Notes: generated from the letters alone by a model not told the origin. A stretch of 64,000 bases of DNA from UBA3064 sp023258775 (GCA_044355655.1 JBIKXS010000007.1:1-64000), one strand, 5' to 3'. Numbered from the stretch's first letter, positions 26,311 to 36,054 are shown. A program made the numbers and translations.

Positions 26311-27014
26311 GGCCAGATTAACTCGCAAGCCGACCAGTCGGGCGGGCGGCGCTGACACAACTCACGAATCTGCCTGAGATACAGATGCCGCGGAATCGGC
26401 CTTGCGCCCATCAGCGCCAAATGTTCAGTCTGCTGCTGGCAGTCTATCATTGTGAAGCCTTCTTGCGCTAGCAGCTTCACCAGAGCGGCAAGCGCGATCT
26501 TTGATCCATCGGGCAATGTGGTGAACATCGACTCGCCAAAAAACATCTTGCCAATACTTACCCCATAAAGCCCCGCTTTTAATGCATCGCCGTAGCGTAA
26601 CTCGACACTTTGCGCATGCCCTCGTGCATGGAGCTCCACATAGGCATCAATCATTGCTGAGGTAATCCAGGTGCCACGCTGTCCTTCGCGTGGCCCCGAG
26701 CAAGCACGCATAACGGCCTCAAAATCGCAACTCAGATGCAGCGACCAGGCCTTGTCAAGACTTAGACTACGAGCCCGCTTGCGAAGCGAGCGATGAAAGC
26801 GAAATTCCTCACAATATAGAACCATCCTTGGGTTCGGACTCCACCATAAGACCGGTTGTCCATCGCTGTACCAGGGAAAAATACCTGCCTGATAGGCCTC
26901 AAGAAGCCTTGTGGCACTGAGCTCAAGTCCAGCGCAAAGCAGACCGTCGGGTTCTATGAGCGCGAGGGATGGGTCGGGAAGGGCCTCGTTGACATGAACC
27001 CAAGGTATTCGCAT
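26307..27014 (-). CDS. aat: Leucyl/phenylalanyl-tRNA--protein transferase
   Basis: A 235-residue GNAT-fold enzyme that adds Leu or Phe to N-terminal Arg/Lys. Signatures: GLLCAGLELSATRLLEAYQ, GIFPWYSDGQPVLWWSPNPR, the WITSAMIDAYVELHARGHA stretch, GGYGVSIGKMFFGESMF-like (here LYGVSIGKMFFGESMF) and DCQQQTEHLALMGA. Coupled to bpt by an ATGA overlap, so both primary N-degron transferases form one operon. Confidence 0.95.
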   Translation of the reverse strand: MRIPWVHVNEALPDPSLALIEPDGLLCAGLELSATRLLEAYQAGIFPWYSDGQPVLWWSPNPRMVLYCEEFRFHRSLRKRARSLSLDKAWSLHLSCDFEAVMRACSGPREGQRGTWITSAMIDAYVELHARGHAQSVELRYGDALKAGLYGVSIGKMFFGESMFTTLPDGSKIALAALVKLLAQEGFTMIDCQQQTEHLALMGARPIPRHLYLRQIRELCQRRPPDWSACELIWP

Positions 27015-27026
27015 TGCCGCAAAACC

Positions 27027-27593
27027 TCAGGAACCACGTGGTTGACGTGAGCTCAAGGCAATCGCATCGTAGTGAAAAGTGGATCGTTCAAAAGTAGGGT
27101 CTTGTTGCTGATCCTGCAAATACCACTTCAGGGCTTTAAACACTGTACGGAAAGCAATTTGCTCCCATGGGATATCTTCTGCCCTGAATAGTTTCGCTTC
27201 AAGGCTTTCCTCACCAGGATCAAGCAACGCGGTCAACATCGTTGCGCGGTAAAACAAATGGACTTGATTGACGTGCGGCACGTCAATCATGGCAAATGGC
27301 TTTAGCCCGCCAATTGTTGCACCAGCTTCTTCGCGTGTCTCGCGCTCTGCACCTTGTTCGGTGGTTTCATCGTTTTCGAGAAAGCCAGCTGGTAAGGTCC
27401 AAAATCCATAACGTGGCTCGATCGCTCGACGGCAAAGCAATATGCCGTCACCCCACGTACTAATCGTGCCAACGACCATGTTCGGATTTTGATAATGAAT
27501 GGTTTTGCAATTTGTACATACCCAGCGCATACGGTTATCGCCTGCCGGTATATTTTGTTGCACGGGGCTTGCGCAGCTCGAACAGAATTTCAT
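27027..27593 (-). CDS. Nudix hydrolase with N-terminal zinc ribbon
   Basis: About 188 residues. The zinc-ribbon-like N-terminus has two CxxC pairs (FCSSCASPV, WVCTNCKTI). The Nudix domain has the full box GFLENDETTEQGAERETREE followed by AG, the G-x5-E-x7-REUxEExGU motif. Members hydrolyse nucleoside diphosphate derivatives such as NADH or ADP-ribose. ATG 27593 is chosen because it begins at the zinc ribbon; the frame runs open to 27674, into the region before the tRNA. It lies 12 bases upstream of aat. Confidence 0.88.
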   Translation of the reverse strand: MKFCSSCASPVQQNIPAGDNRMRWVCTNCKTIHYQNPNMVVGTISTWGDGILLCRRAIEPRYGFWTLPAGFLENDETTEQGAERETREEAGATIGGLKPFAMIDVPHVNQVHLFYRATMLTALLDPGEESLEAKLFRAEDIPWEQIAFRTVFKALKWYLQDQQQDPTFERSTFHYDAIALSSRQPRGS

Positions 27594-27719
27594 AAATACA
27601 TGCCTCCCGGCGGGCGATCGATGCAAGGGTCGCACTGCCACGGCTTTCTTACCAAGCGGGCAATGAGAATGCACAGTTTAGCTCGCTGCACGCTTCTCTG
27701 TTACACTACTGACATCTGA

Positions 27720-27798
<79 letters not shown>

Positions 27799-28008
27799 CA
27801 AGATTTTGAAACGCAGTGCACTCGAAAAGCTTGGGTGGGATTCTCAACTCCCCTGGCGCATGTGACCAACAATTCTTGAACCCGGACTTACGAGGCTTGG
27901 CGCGAGCGACACGCGCACGGCGCGTTGTGCTGACTTCTTGCTTAGCGGCTAAGTCTGCCGCGTGAGTGCCTTGGATGGAATATGTAACGTGGAAATCATT
28001 TGTCGATA

Positions 28009-28686
28009 ATGAACAGCAATCAGGTGATGCGCATCCTCGAAGCAGCCCTTTTGACAAGCCGGGAGCCGATGAGTGTTTCAAGATTGCGGGCGCTTTTTGA
28101 AGATCAGGTCGGGCCCGATACCCTACGGCAGTTACTTGAAAGCTTACGTAAGACTTGGAAAGGCAGGAGCGTTGAACTCGTTGCCCTCGCCAGTGGCTGG
28201 CGCTTCCAGACGGCAGCCGATGTATCCGCATTTTTGGGTAGTCTGCATCCAGACAAGCCACCTAAGTATTCAAGAGCGGTGATGGAGACCCTGGCTATCA
28301 TTGCCTACAGACAGCCGGTTACCCGTGGGGATATCGAAGCAATTCGTGGGGTGACGGTGTCGAGTCAGGTCATCAAGACACTCGAAGATCGCGGGTGGAT
28401 CGAGACAATCGGCCACAAGGAAGTACTTGGTCGACCGGCATTGCTTGGAACTACCCGTCAGTTCCTGGACGACCTGGGACTTGAGTCTTTGGGCCAATTG
28501 CCAATGCTTGATGCGAATCGCGGTATTGCAGACCTGCTCGATTCCCAACACGGCGCAGAGTCTGATCACCGCCACCCGGGCGAAAATCCTAATCACCCCC
28601 AGCCCATCCAAGATGAGCATTCGCTTGTCGATCCAGTCCGGCCACCCCCTGAGGAGTTTGTAGCCCATGAACCAACCCAAGGATGA
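28009..28686 (+). CDS. scpB: Segregation and condensation protein B
   Basis: About 225 residues. Paired winged helices occupy the first 170: VMRILEAALLTSREPMSVSRL, SGWRFQTAADV and the highly conserved SRAVMETLAIIAYRQPVTRGDIEAIRG, then LGRPALLGTTRQFLDDLGL. ScpB dimers cap the SMC-ScpA condensin complex. The C-terminus is a long His/Pro/Asp-rich tail. ATG 28009 is preferred to the TTG at 28000. It overlaps rluB by 20 bases. scpA is at 46647 on the other strand, not next door. Confidence 0.93.
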   Translation: MNSNQVMRILEAALLTSREPMSVSRLRALFEDQVGPDTLRQLLESLRKTWKGRSVELVALASGWRFQTAADVSAFLGSLHPDKPPKYSRAVMETLAIIAYRQPVTRGDIEAIRGVTVSSQVIKTLEDRGWIETIGHKEVLGRPALLGTTRQFLDDLGLESLGQLPMLDANRGIADLLDSQHGAESDHRHPGENPNHPQPIQDEHSLVDPVRPPPEEFVAHEPTQG

Positions 28687-30673
28687 CCAAGTCCCTGCCG
28701 AGGATGGCGTTGAAACGAAAAAGCCCCGAGGACGCCGCAAATCGATAGCGCCTGTAGCAGTTGATGGGCAAGTTGCAGCGCCAGAGGCGCTACCTTCTGA
28801 GCCGCCAAGTGCGACATCCGCAAAACCTGCAAGAAAAGTTCGAACTGCAAACACCGCACGTGCAGCAGCGAAGGCTGAAGTCGTCGCAAAGGGTGAAACA
28901 TCATCGCTAAACGCTGAGGATTCCTCGCGGATAACTGCTCACGTCCTTGACCAATCACCACATCCACAACCCTCACCGGACCATAATCCTGAGCCGCAAC
29001 GTGAGTCGTCCCAAGTCATCAGTCACGAACCCCAGGAAGAACAGGGTGATTTGGATCTCGCACCATCGGCAGAGCCCGCACGATTTGACCCAACGAGGAC
29101 CCCTCGGCGTGGTCCGCGGGGCCGTCGACCCAGACGAGACAAAGACAGAATTCGTGATGTATCGCAAGAGGGCGGTGAGCAGGCACATGCTTATCGAAAT
29201 GGGGCTCAGGCTTCCGAAGAAGCTGTGACAACGCCCAGTCTTGCGGCTGGCGAGGCGAGAGTCGTGGGGCCAGCGTTCGAACCGCTACCAATCCGAAGTC
29301 AGGCAGCAAGTATTTTGCCTACGCCGGGTGCAAAGGCTTCGCTCGATCCTGATTACGGCAGCCTAAAACTGCAAAAGGTATTAGCCGACGCCGGGATTGG
29401 TTCGCGACGTGACATGGAGGAACTGATTCTTGCGGGTCGGGTTTCGGTCAATGGTATGCCAGCCCATATCGGACAACGTATCGGGCCAAACGATCAGGTT
29501 CGGATCAATGGTCGAATGTTGCAACGCAAGATGGTCGCGCTGCCGCCTCGCGTTTTGCTCTATCACAAGCCCTCAGGCGAAATTTGTACGCGGGACGATC
29601 CTGGCCATCGACCCACGGTTTTCGGGCGTTTACCCCGATTAAAGGGGGCCCGCTGGGTTGCTGTGGGCCGGCTTGACTTCAACACAGAAGGACTGCTGAT
29701 TTTTACCACCTCAGGCGACATTGCCAACCGTCTGATGCATCCGCGGTATGGCTGGGAACGCGAGTACGCGGTACGCATTTTGGGTCGTATTGATGAGGCC
29801 AACGCAAAACAGCTCCTCGAAGGGGTGAATCTGGACGATGGCGTGGCGCGCTTTAATAGCCTCGAGGATGTGGGTGGCGACGGCGCTAATCACTGGTACC
29901 GGGTAACGCTTTCTGAAGGGCGAAATCGGGAGATTCGGCGAATTTTTGAGGCTCTTGGTCTGGTGGTGAGCAGACTTGCGAGGATTCGCTTTGGTCCGAT
30001 CGGATTGCCCGAAGGGCTGGTTCGTGCGCGCTATGTTGAATTGTCAGAAACCGAGGTGCGACGCTTGCAGCAGTTAATGCGCGACGCTGATCCGACGCGT
30101 TCAGGCAGACCAACCTTGAGCAATGCGATCAGCGATGATTCCAACGCGTTTGAAGATGAGCCAGAAGGCCGGGACGATGACAGGGATGAAGATGACGATG
30201 AAGGGCCTCCGCCAGGATTCGATCCCTCGGCCTATTTGCCGCGTTATGCGGATGAGCCCGTCGACAGGCCAGAGTTACAGGATGACGAGTGGCAGCCTCG
30301 CAATGCTAATGCGCATCTTGAGGGAATCACACGCTCGGTTCGCAAGGCAGTTCGTGCACCTTCGGCATTACCTCCTGGTATGAGGCCACCCGGGCAAGGT
30401 CCAGGCGCGGGTGCAAATGCACAAAAGAAGCGGCACGGCGGCAAAAACCTCGCAAAATTCAATCTGACACCAGGGGTTTATCAGCCCTCAGGTGATGCTC
30501 AGGCGACTGGACCTTATCCGTCCGGAAGACCAAAGTCTGCCAAACGCAGAGGACCAGGCCCAGGTCCAGGCGGGATCCCAGGTGCCGGGGCGAACCCTGG
30601 TGGACCGAGGTCGGGTCCGAAGCCCAATCGTTCCCGACGAAAACCGCAAAGATCTGGCCCAAAAGCGGATTAA
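28667..30673 (+). CDS. rluB: 23S rRNA pseudouridine synthase RluB with long low-complexity arms
   Basis: A 668-residue protein, over twice the size of E. coli RluB. The core is normal: S4 RNA-binding domain from about residue 230 (KLQKVLADAGIGSRRDMEE), catalytic Asp in GRLDFNTEGLLIFT near residue 335, then EYAVRI and RNREIRRIFEALG. It isomerises the uridine equivalent to U2605. The first 225 residues are Pro/Glu/Ala/Lys-rich; the last 190 contain an acidic stretch (EGRDDDRDEDDDEG) and a basic Gly-Pro-Arg tail, probably extra RNA contacts. It overlaps the scpB stop. Confidence 0.92.
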   Translation: MNQPKDDQVPAEDGVETKKPRGRRKSIAPVAVDGQVAAPEALPSEPPSATSAKPARKVRTANTARAAAKAEVVAKGETSSLNAEDSSRITAHVLDQSPHPQPSPDHNPEPQRESSQVISHEPQEEQGDLDLAPSAEPARFDPTRTPRRGPRGRRPRRDKDRIRDVSQEGGEQAHAYRNGAQASEEAVTTPSLAAGEARVVGPAFEPLPIRSQAASILPTPGAKASLDPDYGSLKLQKVLADAGIGSRRDMEELILAGRVSVNGMPAHIGQRIGPNDQVRINGRMLQRKMVALPPRVLLYHKPSGEICTRDDPGHRPTVFGRLPRLKGARWVAVGRLDFNTEGLLIFTTSGDIANRLMHPRYGWEREYAVRILGRIDEANAKQLLEGVNLDDGVARFNSLEDVGGDGANHWYRVTLSEGRNREIRRIFEALGLVVSRLARIRFGPIGLPEGLVRARYVELSETEVRRLQQLMRDADPTRSGRPTLSNAISDDSNAFEDEPEGRDDDRDEDDDEGPPPGFDPSAYLPRYADEPVDRPELQDDEWQPRNANAHLEGITRSVRKAVRAPSALPPGMRPPGQGPGAGANAQKKRHGGKNLAKFNLTPGVYQPSGDAQATGPYPSGRPKSAKRRGPGPGPGGIPGAGANPGGPRSGPKPNRSRRKPQRSGPKAD

Positions 30674-30678
30674 AAGGT

Positions 30679-30684
30679 TATACT
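30679..30684 (+). promoter_or_regulatory. Candidate -10 element of rimP operon leader
   Basis: TATACT followed by TATGGG, 6 bases after the rluB stop. The same arrangement (TATACT then TGCGGG) precedes rpsO. No clear -35 hexamer is visible. Confidence 0.4.
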
Positions 30685-30795
30685 TATGGGCTAAATACAA
30701 ATCCGGTTTGCCAGCATCAACAAGGATTTGGCAACTGGTTAATGGCGCAATAAGTCTGAGCTTCACAGCTTTCTGACTTTTGGATTTCTAAAGAG

Positions 30796-30824
30796 ATGGG
30801 CTGGACAGCAGCCCATTTTTTTTT
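30796..30824 (+). terminator. Rho-independent terminator or attenuator upstream of rimP
   Basis: An 8-bp stem, ATGGGCTG / CAGCCCAT, with a 5-base loop is followed by nine T. It lies 111 bases before the rimP GTG. It can end rluB transcription or, with the promoter at 30679, act as an attenuator or the end of a short RNA of about 135 bases. Confidence 0.85.
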
Positions 30825-30864
30825 GTTTGTTGAATCGGCCTAGTGTTTGTTGTTTCGGCCTAAG
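30825..30864 (+). repeat. 20-bp tandem repeat, two copies
   Basis: GTTTGTTGAATCGGCCTAGT and GTTTGTTGTTTCGGCCTAAG in succession just after the terminator, in the rimP leader. Confidence 0.8.
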
Positions 30865-30934
30865 CAGGGTTTGAGTCGTTTTGAATAAGGACTGGGTTTG
30901 ATCTTTTTGCCGGTTAAAGGGAGCGATAGGATCT

Positions 30935-31621
30935 GTGAGCGTTCAGTTGTTTCAATTAGTTGAGCAGTCAGTGGTTCCTCTTGGCTATGAGCTCGTCGAT
31001 GTTGAACTATCCGGCGGCATTATCAGGGTCTTTATCGATTGGCCTGCTCAGAAAGAATCAAGGATCACGATTGAGGATTGCGAACAGGTTTCCAGGCAGC
31101 TTTCACAAGTTATGATGGTTGAGGATGTCGACTACAAACGTCTTGAGGTTTCTTCACCAGGGGTGGATCGCCGTCTGAGAAAGCCAGGTGATTTTGAGCG
31201 ATTTGTTGGGCACCGGGTCAATGTGCGGCTTCGTATGCCCTTTGGAGGTCGAAGGCACTGGGAGGGCGAGCTTGCTCGCGCTGAAGGCAAGTCCGTCAAC
31301 GATTGGGTCTTATTGCTTAGCGAGGCAACGCCCTCGGGAAAGTCGGCAAAGCGCGTCAGTGCTGGTGCGAAGGCGAGGCAGAGCAAGAAGAAGGATCAAC
31401 AAGATGGCTTTGCACAACAAGCATTGAAGTCTGCGACAGAAGCTGAGATCACACCCGAGCACTTAGCGCGGCCAGGCCACGGTCACGAATCGCCTGGAGC
31501 CACAACGCTAAAGGACAGCAAAGGCGCCGAGTCGGCTGGTGATTTGGGTGCTATGAATGTATTAAATTTTAATTTAAGTGAAATTGAACGCGCGCACCTT
31601 GTGCCGCAGTTGGTGTTCTGA
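30935..31621 (+). CDS. rimP: Ribosome maturation factor RimP
   Basis: A 228-residue protein against a usual 150-165. The N-terminal domain is standard (VVPLGYELVDVELSGG, RVFIDWP, ITIEDCEQVSRQLS, and LEVSSPGVDRRLRKPGDFERFVG). The C-terminal SH3-like domain is split by a Lys/Ala/Gly/His-rich segment, roughly residues 130-205, before the final FNLSEIERAHLVPQL. RimP helps 30S assembly near the S12 site. It starts at GTG 30935, with AAAGGGAG upstream, and leads the nusA-infB operon. Confidence 0.92.
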   Translation: MSVQLFQLVEQSVVPLGYELVDVELSGGIIRVFIDWPAQKESRITIEDCEQVSRQLSQVMMVEDVDYKRLEVSSPGVDRRLRKPGDFERFVGHRVNVRLRMPFGGRRHWEGELARAEGKSVNDWVLLLSEATPSGKSAKRVSAGAKARQSKKKDQQDGFAQQALKSATEAEITPEHLARPGHGHESPGATTLKDSKGAESAGDLGAMNVLNFNLSEIERAHLVPQLVF

Positions 31622-31644
31622 ATGATGTTTGAGGAGAGAAGGTC

Positions 31645-33126
31645 ATGAGTCGCGAGGTTTTGCTTCTGGTCGATGCGCTGGCACGTGAAAAAAACGTGCC
31701 AAGGGAAACGGTTTTTATAGCACTTGAACTGGCATTGGCTTCGGCGACCAAGAAGTTGTTTAAGGACGAGGTTGATGTTCGGGTTCAGATCAATCGAAGC
31801 TCGGGTGATTACGAAGCATTCCGTCGCTGGCTTGTTGTGCCAGATGGTGAACTCGATGATCACGACTTGCAGATTATCCTGGGCGAGGCCCGCAAGCAGG
31901 TCAACGAAGTCGAGCTGGGGGACTACATCGAGGAAGGACTCGAGGCCATCGACCTCGGCCGGATTGGTGCACAGGCTGCCAAGCAGGTCATCTTGCAAAG
32001 GATTCGCGACGCTGAACGCGAGCAAATCATTAGCGATTATTTGGCCCGTAATGAGCCCATCGTATCTGGAACCGTTAAGCGGGTTGACCGGGAAGGTGCG
32101 ATTGTGGAGTCGGGCAAGCTGGAAGCCCGATTGCAGCGCGATCAAATGATCCCCAAAGAGAACCTGCGCACAGGTGATCGGGTACGCGCTGCGATTTTGC
32201 GGGTTAATCGAGAGGGGCGAGGACCCCAACTTCTGTTGTCGAGAACATCACCTGAATTCATCAAGTATCTTTTTTCCAATGAGGTTCCAGAGATTGAACA
32301 AGGCTTGCTTGAGATCAAGGCAGCTGCGCGAGATCCTGGCGTTCGGGCAAAAATCGCGGTGTTAAGTCACGATCGGCGTGTCGATCCAATTGGCACCTGC
32401 GTCGGGGTTCGCGGCTCCCGCGTCCAAGCGGTCACCCACGAATTAGCTGGGGAACGCGTTGACATTGTCTTATGGTCGGAGGATCCTGCCCAGTTCGTCA
32501 TCGGCGCACTTGCACCCGCCAACATTAGCTCGATCGTGGTCGATGAGGAATCGCATGCAATGGATGTTGTGGTTGACGAAGACAATCTCGCACTGGCAAT
32601 TGGTACCGGAGGACGAAATGTGCGTCTGGCTTCCGAACTGACGGGCTGGATAATCAACATCATGACGGCTGAAGAGTCGGCGACCAAATCAGAGACCGAG
32701 CGAACCGAGATTCGACAAAGTCTGATGGCAAAACTTGATGTTGATGAGGAAGTTGCCGACATCTTGATTGATGAGGGTTTTACAAGCGTTGAGGAGGTTG
32801 CTTATGTGCCGATCAACGAAATGCTCGAGATTGATGCATTCGATGAAGAGACGGTGAACGAACTTCGTACTCGAGCTAGAAACGTTCTGTTAACTGAAGC
32901 GATTGCCAAAGAGGAGAAGATCGATCAATCATCTGACGATTTGCTTTCCTTAGAGGGTATGGACAGCGATCTCGCCGCCAAGCTTTCGGATGCAGGCGTT
33001 CACAGTCGCGATGATTTAGCCGAGCTTGCGGTTGATGAGTTGCAAGAGGCCACCGGTATTGATGAGGCGCGGGCGCGTGAGCTCATACTTAAAGCTCGGG
33101 CGCATTGGTTTGCCGATCAGGACTAA
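31645..33126 (+). CDS. nusA: Transcription termination/antitermination factor NusA
   Basis: A 493-residue standard-length NusA. The N-terminal RNA polymerase-binding domain includes VDALAREKNVPRETVF and GDYIEEGLEAIDLGRIGAQAAKQV. An S1 domain follows (ISGTVKRVDREG-like), then two KH domains (VGVRGSRVQAVTHEL, AIGTGGRNVRLASEL). Two C-terminal acidic helix-hairpin-helix repeats, the second including SLEGMDSDLAAKLSDAGV, match the proteobacterial form. It sits 23 bases after rimP with GAGGAGAGAAGG upstream. Confidence 0.96.
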   Translation: MSREVLLLVDALAREKNVPRETVFIALELALASATKKLFKDEVDVRVQINRSSGDYEAFRRWLVVPDGELDDHDLQIILGEARKQVNEVELGDYIEEGLEAIDLGRIGAQAAKQVILQRIRDAEREQIISDYLARNEPIVSGTVKRVDREGAIVESGKLEARLQRDQMIPKENLRTGDRVRAAILRVNREGRGPQLLLSRTSPEFIKYLFSNEVPEIEQGLLEIKAAARDPGVRAKIAVLSHDRRVDPIGTCVGVRGSRVQAVTHELAGERVDIVLWSEDPAQFVIGALAPANISSIVVDEESHAMDVVVDEDNLALAIGTGGRNVRLASELTGWIINIMTAEESATKSETERTEIRQSLMAKLDVDEEVADILIDEGFTSVEEVAYVPINEMLEIDAFDEETVNELRTRARNVLLTEAIAKEEKIDQSSDDLLSLEGMDSDLAAKLSDAGVHSRDDLAELAVDELQEATGIDEARARELILKARAHWFADQD

Positions 33127-33219
33127 AACGATCGCCTCGTTGAGATCACGCCCGCCGAATTGATGGTGTCGCTGGGTTTTGCATTTTCGCAGTTATCGTT
33201 CTTTTTTTAGGAAGTACAC

Positions 33220-36054
33220 ATGTCCGCAAACAACGTCGCAAATTTCGCTGCCGAGCTCAAAATGCCGGCCGACGTGCTGTTGCAACAACTCAAGGCTGCC
33301 GGGGTTGCTAAGCAATCGGTGGATGACTCGATTTCGGAGTCTGACAAGGAGCATCTGTTAAGTGCGCTTCGCCGTGCCCACGGTTCAGATGACGCACCGA
33401 AGAAGAAGATCACACTGACGCGAAAGCAGACCACCGAGATTAAGCAGGCCGATGCAACGGGCAAGGCGCGAACGATTCAGGTCGAAGTGCGCAAAAAGCG
33501 GGTGTTTGTAAAGCGTGACACCCCGGATGTGCAGGAGGTGGCTCCAACACCCGTTCAAGATATGTCACCCGAGGAAACTGCAGCGAGGCTTGAAGAAGAG
33601 CGGCGGCAGCAGGAATTGCTCGAGCGTCAGGCTGCCGAGCTTCGCGAGAAGCAAGAAAGACTTGAGCGCGAGCGTGAGCGTGAGGCTTTGGCGGCTGCAG
33701 AGGCGGCGGCACGCGAGGAAGCTGCAAGGCGTGAGCGTGAGCGTCTCGCAGCGCTAGAGTTTGCGCAAAAGGAAGAGGACAAGGCGCGTGCTCAGGCAGA
33801 AACAGCGACCGCGCTCGAAGAAGCTCGTCGGGCCAAGGAGGCCGCAGAAGCTCAAGCTCGAGCACGCCGTGCCGTTGAGAGCGAAGTTGCTGAGATAAAC
33901 CGCTTGATGAGCTTACAGCGCAAACCCGTGGTCAAGCCTGTGGCAAAGCCGGTGGTTAAACCACCTGAGCCCGAAGTCAAGCCGGTCGAGCCTGTCAAAA
34001 AAGAAGGGCCGTCAGGAACGCTGCACAAACCAAGTGCACAAAAAGCAGCAGAGAGCAAAGAGGCTACAGCGGCGGCTAAGCCCAAGGAAGTGAGTAAAGA
34101 TCCCAAGGATGCGAAGGACAAAAAGCATCTCAAGTCGGAAAAGCTTTCCTCAAGTTGGGCCGATGAAGCGAGTAAGCGTCGGGCACTTAAGACCCGGGGC
34201 GACACCAGCATGGGTAACAACAGCTGGCGGGCCTCGAAGGGTGGCGGACGCCGCGGCCATGGTGATCGTCAGGAGCAAGTCCAGGTTCAGGCCGAGTTTG
34301 TTGCTCGCGAAATTCACGTTCCTGAAACAATTACGGTTGCCGATCTTGCGCACAAGATGTCAGTCAAAGCGGCCGAGGTCATTAAGCATTTGATGAAACT
34401 GGGTCAGATGGTCACGATCAATCAAGTGCTTGATCAAGAAACAGGCATGATCGTTGTTGAGGAAATGGGTCATAAGGCATTTGCGGCAAAGCTTGATGAT
34501 CCCGAGGCCTTGCTTGAGGAAGCGCCAAGTCAGGACGCTGAGCTTCTTCCGAGGCCACCTGTGGTTACCGTCATGGGTCACGTCGATCATGGAAAGACCT
34601 CCTTGCTCGACTATATTCGACGCGCCAAGGTTGCAGCCGGTGAGGCAGGGGGAATTACGCAGCACATCGGCGCTTATCACGTAAAAACTGAGCGCGGTGT
34701 GATCACCTTTCTTGACACGCCGGGCCATGAGGCTTTCACTGCCATGCGTGCTCGGGGTGCCAAGGCGACGGACATCGTTATTCTTGTTGTCGCTGCCGAC
34801 GATGGTGTGATGCCACAAACCGTTGAGGCCATTGCCCACGCGAAGGCGGCGCAGGTGCCCTTAGTGGTCGCGATGAACAAAATGGACAAGCCCGAAGCCA
34901 ACCCCGATCGGGTGAAGCAGGAGTTGGTTGGCCATGAGGTCGTTCCAGAGGACTACGGCGGCGAATCTCCCTTCATTGGGGTTTCGGCGAAAACCGGAGC
35001 CGGTATCGACGAGTTGCTTGAGAATGTGTTGTTACAAGCTGAAGTGCTCGAACTAATGGCCCCTAAAGATGCGCCGGCAAAAGGCCTGGTTATTGAGGCA
35101 AGATTAGACCGAGGCCGGGGTCCGGTTGCGACGGTACTTGTCCAAAGTGGGACTTTGCGGAAAGGTGATGTTGTACTTGCTGGTAGTTCATGGGGACGGG
35201 TTAGGGCAATGCTTGATGAGAATGGACGCCCGATCGACGAGGCAGGTCCTTCGATTCCAGTCGAGATCCAAGGCTTGCAAGAAGTTCCCTCGGCTGGCGA
35301 GGAAGTTTTATCGCTGGCCGACGAACGCAAAGCACGTGAGATTGCACTGTTCAGACAGGGTAAGTTCCGCGACGTGAAGCTTGCTAAGCAGCAAGCTGCG
35401 AAGCTGGAAAACATCTTCGATTCGATGACCGAAGGGGAAACAAAAACCCTCACCCTCATCATCAAGTCGGATGTACAAGGTTCGCAGGAGGCCTTGGTGC
35501 ATGCCATGCAAAAGCTCAGCACGGATGAGATCAAGGTGCAAGTGGTACATGCCCAGGTCGGCGGAATCACCGAAAGCGATATCAACCTCGCTATGGCCTC
35601 TAACGCGGTGGTGATTGGTTTTAATGTCCGAGCCGATCAGCAGGCCAAACGTGTTGCCGAGGGCAATGGCGTCGATATTCGTTACTACAACATCATTTAT
35701 GACGCAGTCGATGAGATTAAGGCTGCAATGGCTGGTATGTTGTCGCCCGATCGCAAAGAGGAAGTTATTGGCCTGGTTGAAATTCGACAGGTCTTCCGGG
35801 TATCCAAAGTTGGTAACGTCGCCGGTTGTATGGTGCTTGAGGGGCTTGTACGCCGTGGCGCCCGGATTCGTTTGCTGCGTGACTCGGTGGTTCTATTCAC
35901 TGGGGAACTCGACAGTCTGAAGCGATTCAAGGACGATGTTCGTGAAGTCAAAGAAGGTTTCGAGTGCGGTCTCTCTGTCAAGAATTACGACGATATCAAA
36001 GAGGGCGATCAACTGGAGGTCTTTGAGATCAAAGAGGTCGCTCGCAGTCTCTGA
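33220..36054 (+). CDS. infB: Translation initiation factor IF-2
   Basis: A 944-residue GTPase that places fMet-tRNA in the 30S P site. It has an N-terminal IF2 domain (NVANFAAELKMPADVLLQQL), a charged coiled-coil and Lys/Pro-rich linker (residues about 100-330), a second IF2N region, and then the G domain: G1 GHVDHGKTSLLD near 452, DTPGHEAF, and NKMDKP. Domains II-IV end in CGLSVKNYDDIKEGDQLEVFE. AGGAA lies 5 bases before the ATG. The linker is the fast-evolving part of the family. Confidence 0.97.
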   Translation: MSANNVANFAAELKMPADVLLQQLKAAGVAKQSVDDSISESDKEHLLSALRRAHGSDDAPKKKITLTRKQTTEIKQADATGKARTIQVEVRKKRVFVKRDTPDVQEVAPTPVQDMSPEETAARLEEERRQQELLERQAAELREKQERLEREREREALAAAEAAAREEAARRERERLAALEFAQKEEDKARAQAETATALEEARRAKEAAEAQARARRAVESEVAEINRLMSLQRKPVVKPVAKPVVKPPEPEVKPVEPVKKEGPSGTLHKPSAQKAAESKEATAAAKPKEVSKDPKDAKDKKHLKSEKLSSSWADEASKRRALKTRGDTSMGNNSWRASKGGGRRGHGDRQEQVQVQAEFVAREIHVPETITVADLAHKMSVKAAEVIKHLMKLGQMVTINQVLDQETGMIVVEEMGHKAFAAKLDDPEALLEEAPSQDAELLPRPPVVTVMGHVDHGKTSLLDYIRRAKVAAGEAGGITQHIGAYHVKTERGVITFLDTPGHEAFTAMRARGAKATDIVILVVAADDGVMPQTVEAIAHAKAAQVPLVVAMNKMDKPEANPDRVKQELVGHEVVPEDYGGESPFIGVSAKTGAGIDELLENVLLQAEVLELMAPKDAPAKGLVIEARLDRGRGPVATVLVQSGTLRKGDVVLAGSSWGRVRAMLDENGRPIDEAGPSIPVEIQGLQEVPSAGEEVLSLADERKAREIALFRQGKFRDVKLAKQQAAKLENIFDSMTEGETKTLTLIIKSDVQGSQEALVHAMQKLSTDEIKVQVVHAQVGGITESDINLAMASNAVVIGFNVRADQQAKRVAEGNGVDIRYYNIIYDAVDEIKAAMAGMLSPDRKEEVIGLVEIRQVFRVSKVGNVAGCMVLEGLVRRGARIRLLRDSVVLFTGELDSLKRFKDDVREVKEGFECGLSVKNYDDIKEGDQLEVFEIKEVARSL

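Noticed and set aside
33440..33865. Minus-strand open frame of 141 codons in infB
   Set aside because: Antisense shadow of the charged coiled-coil linker of IF-2.
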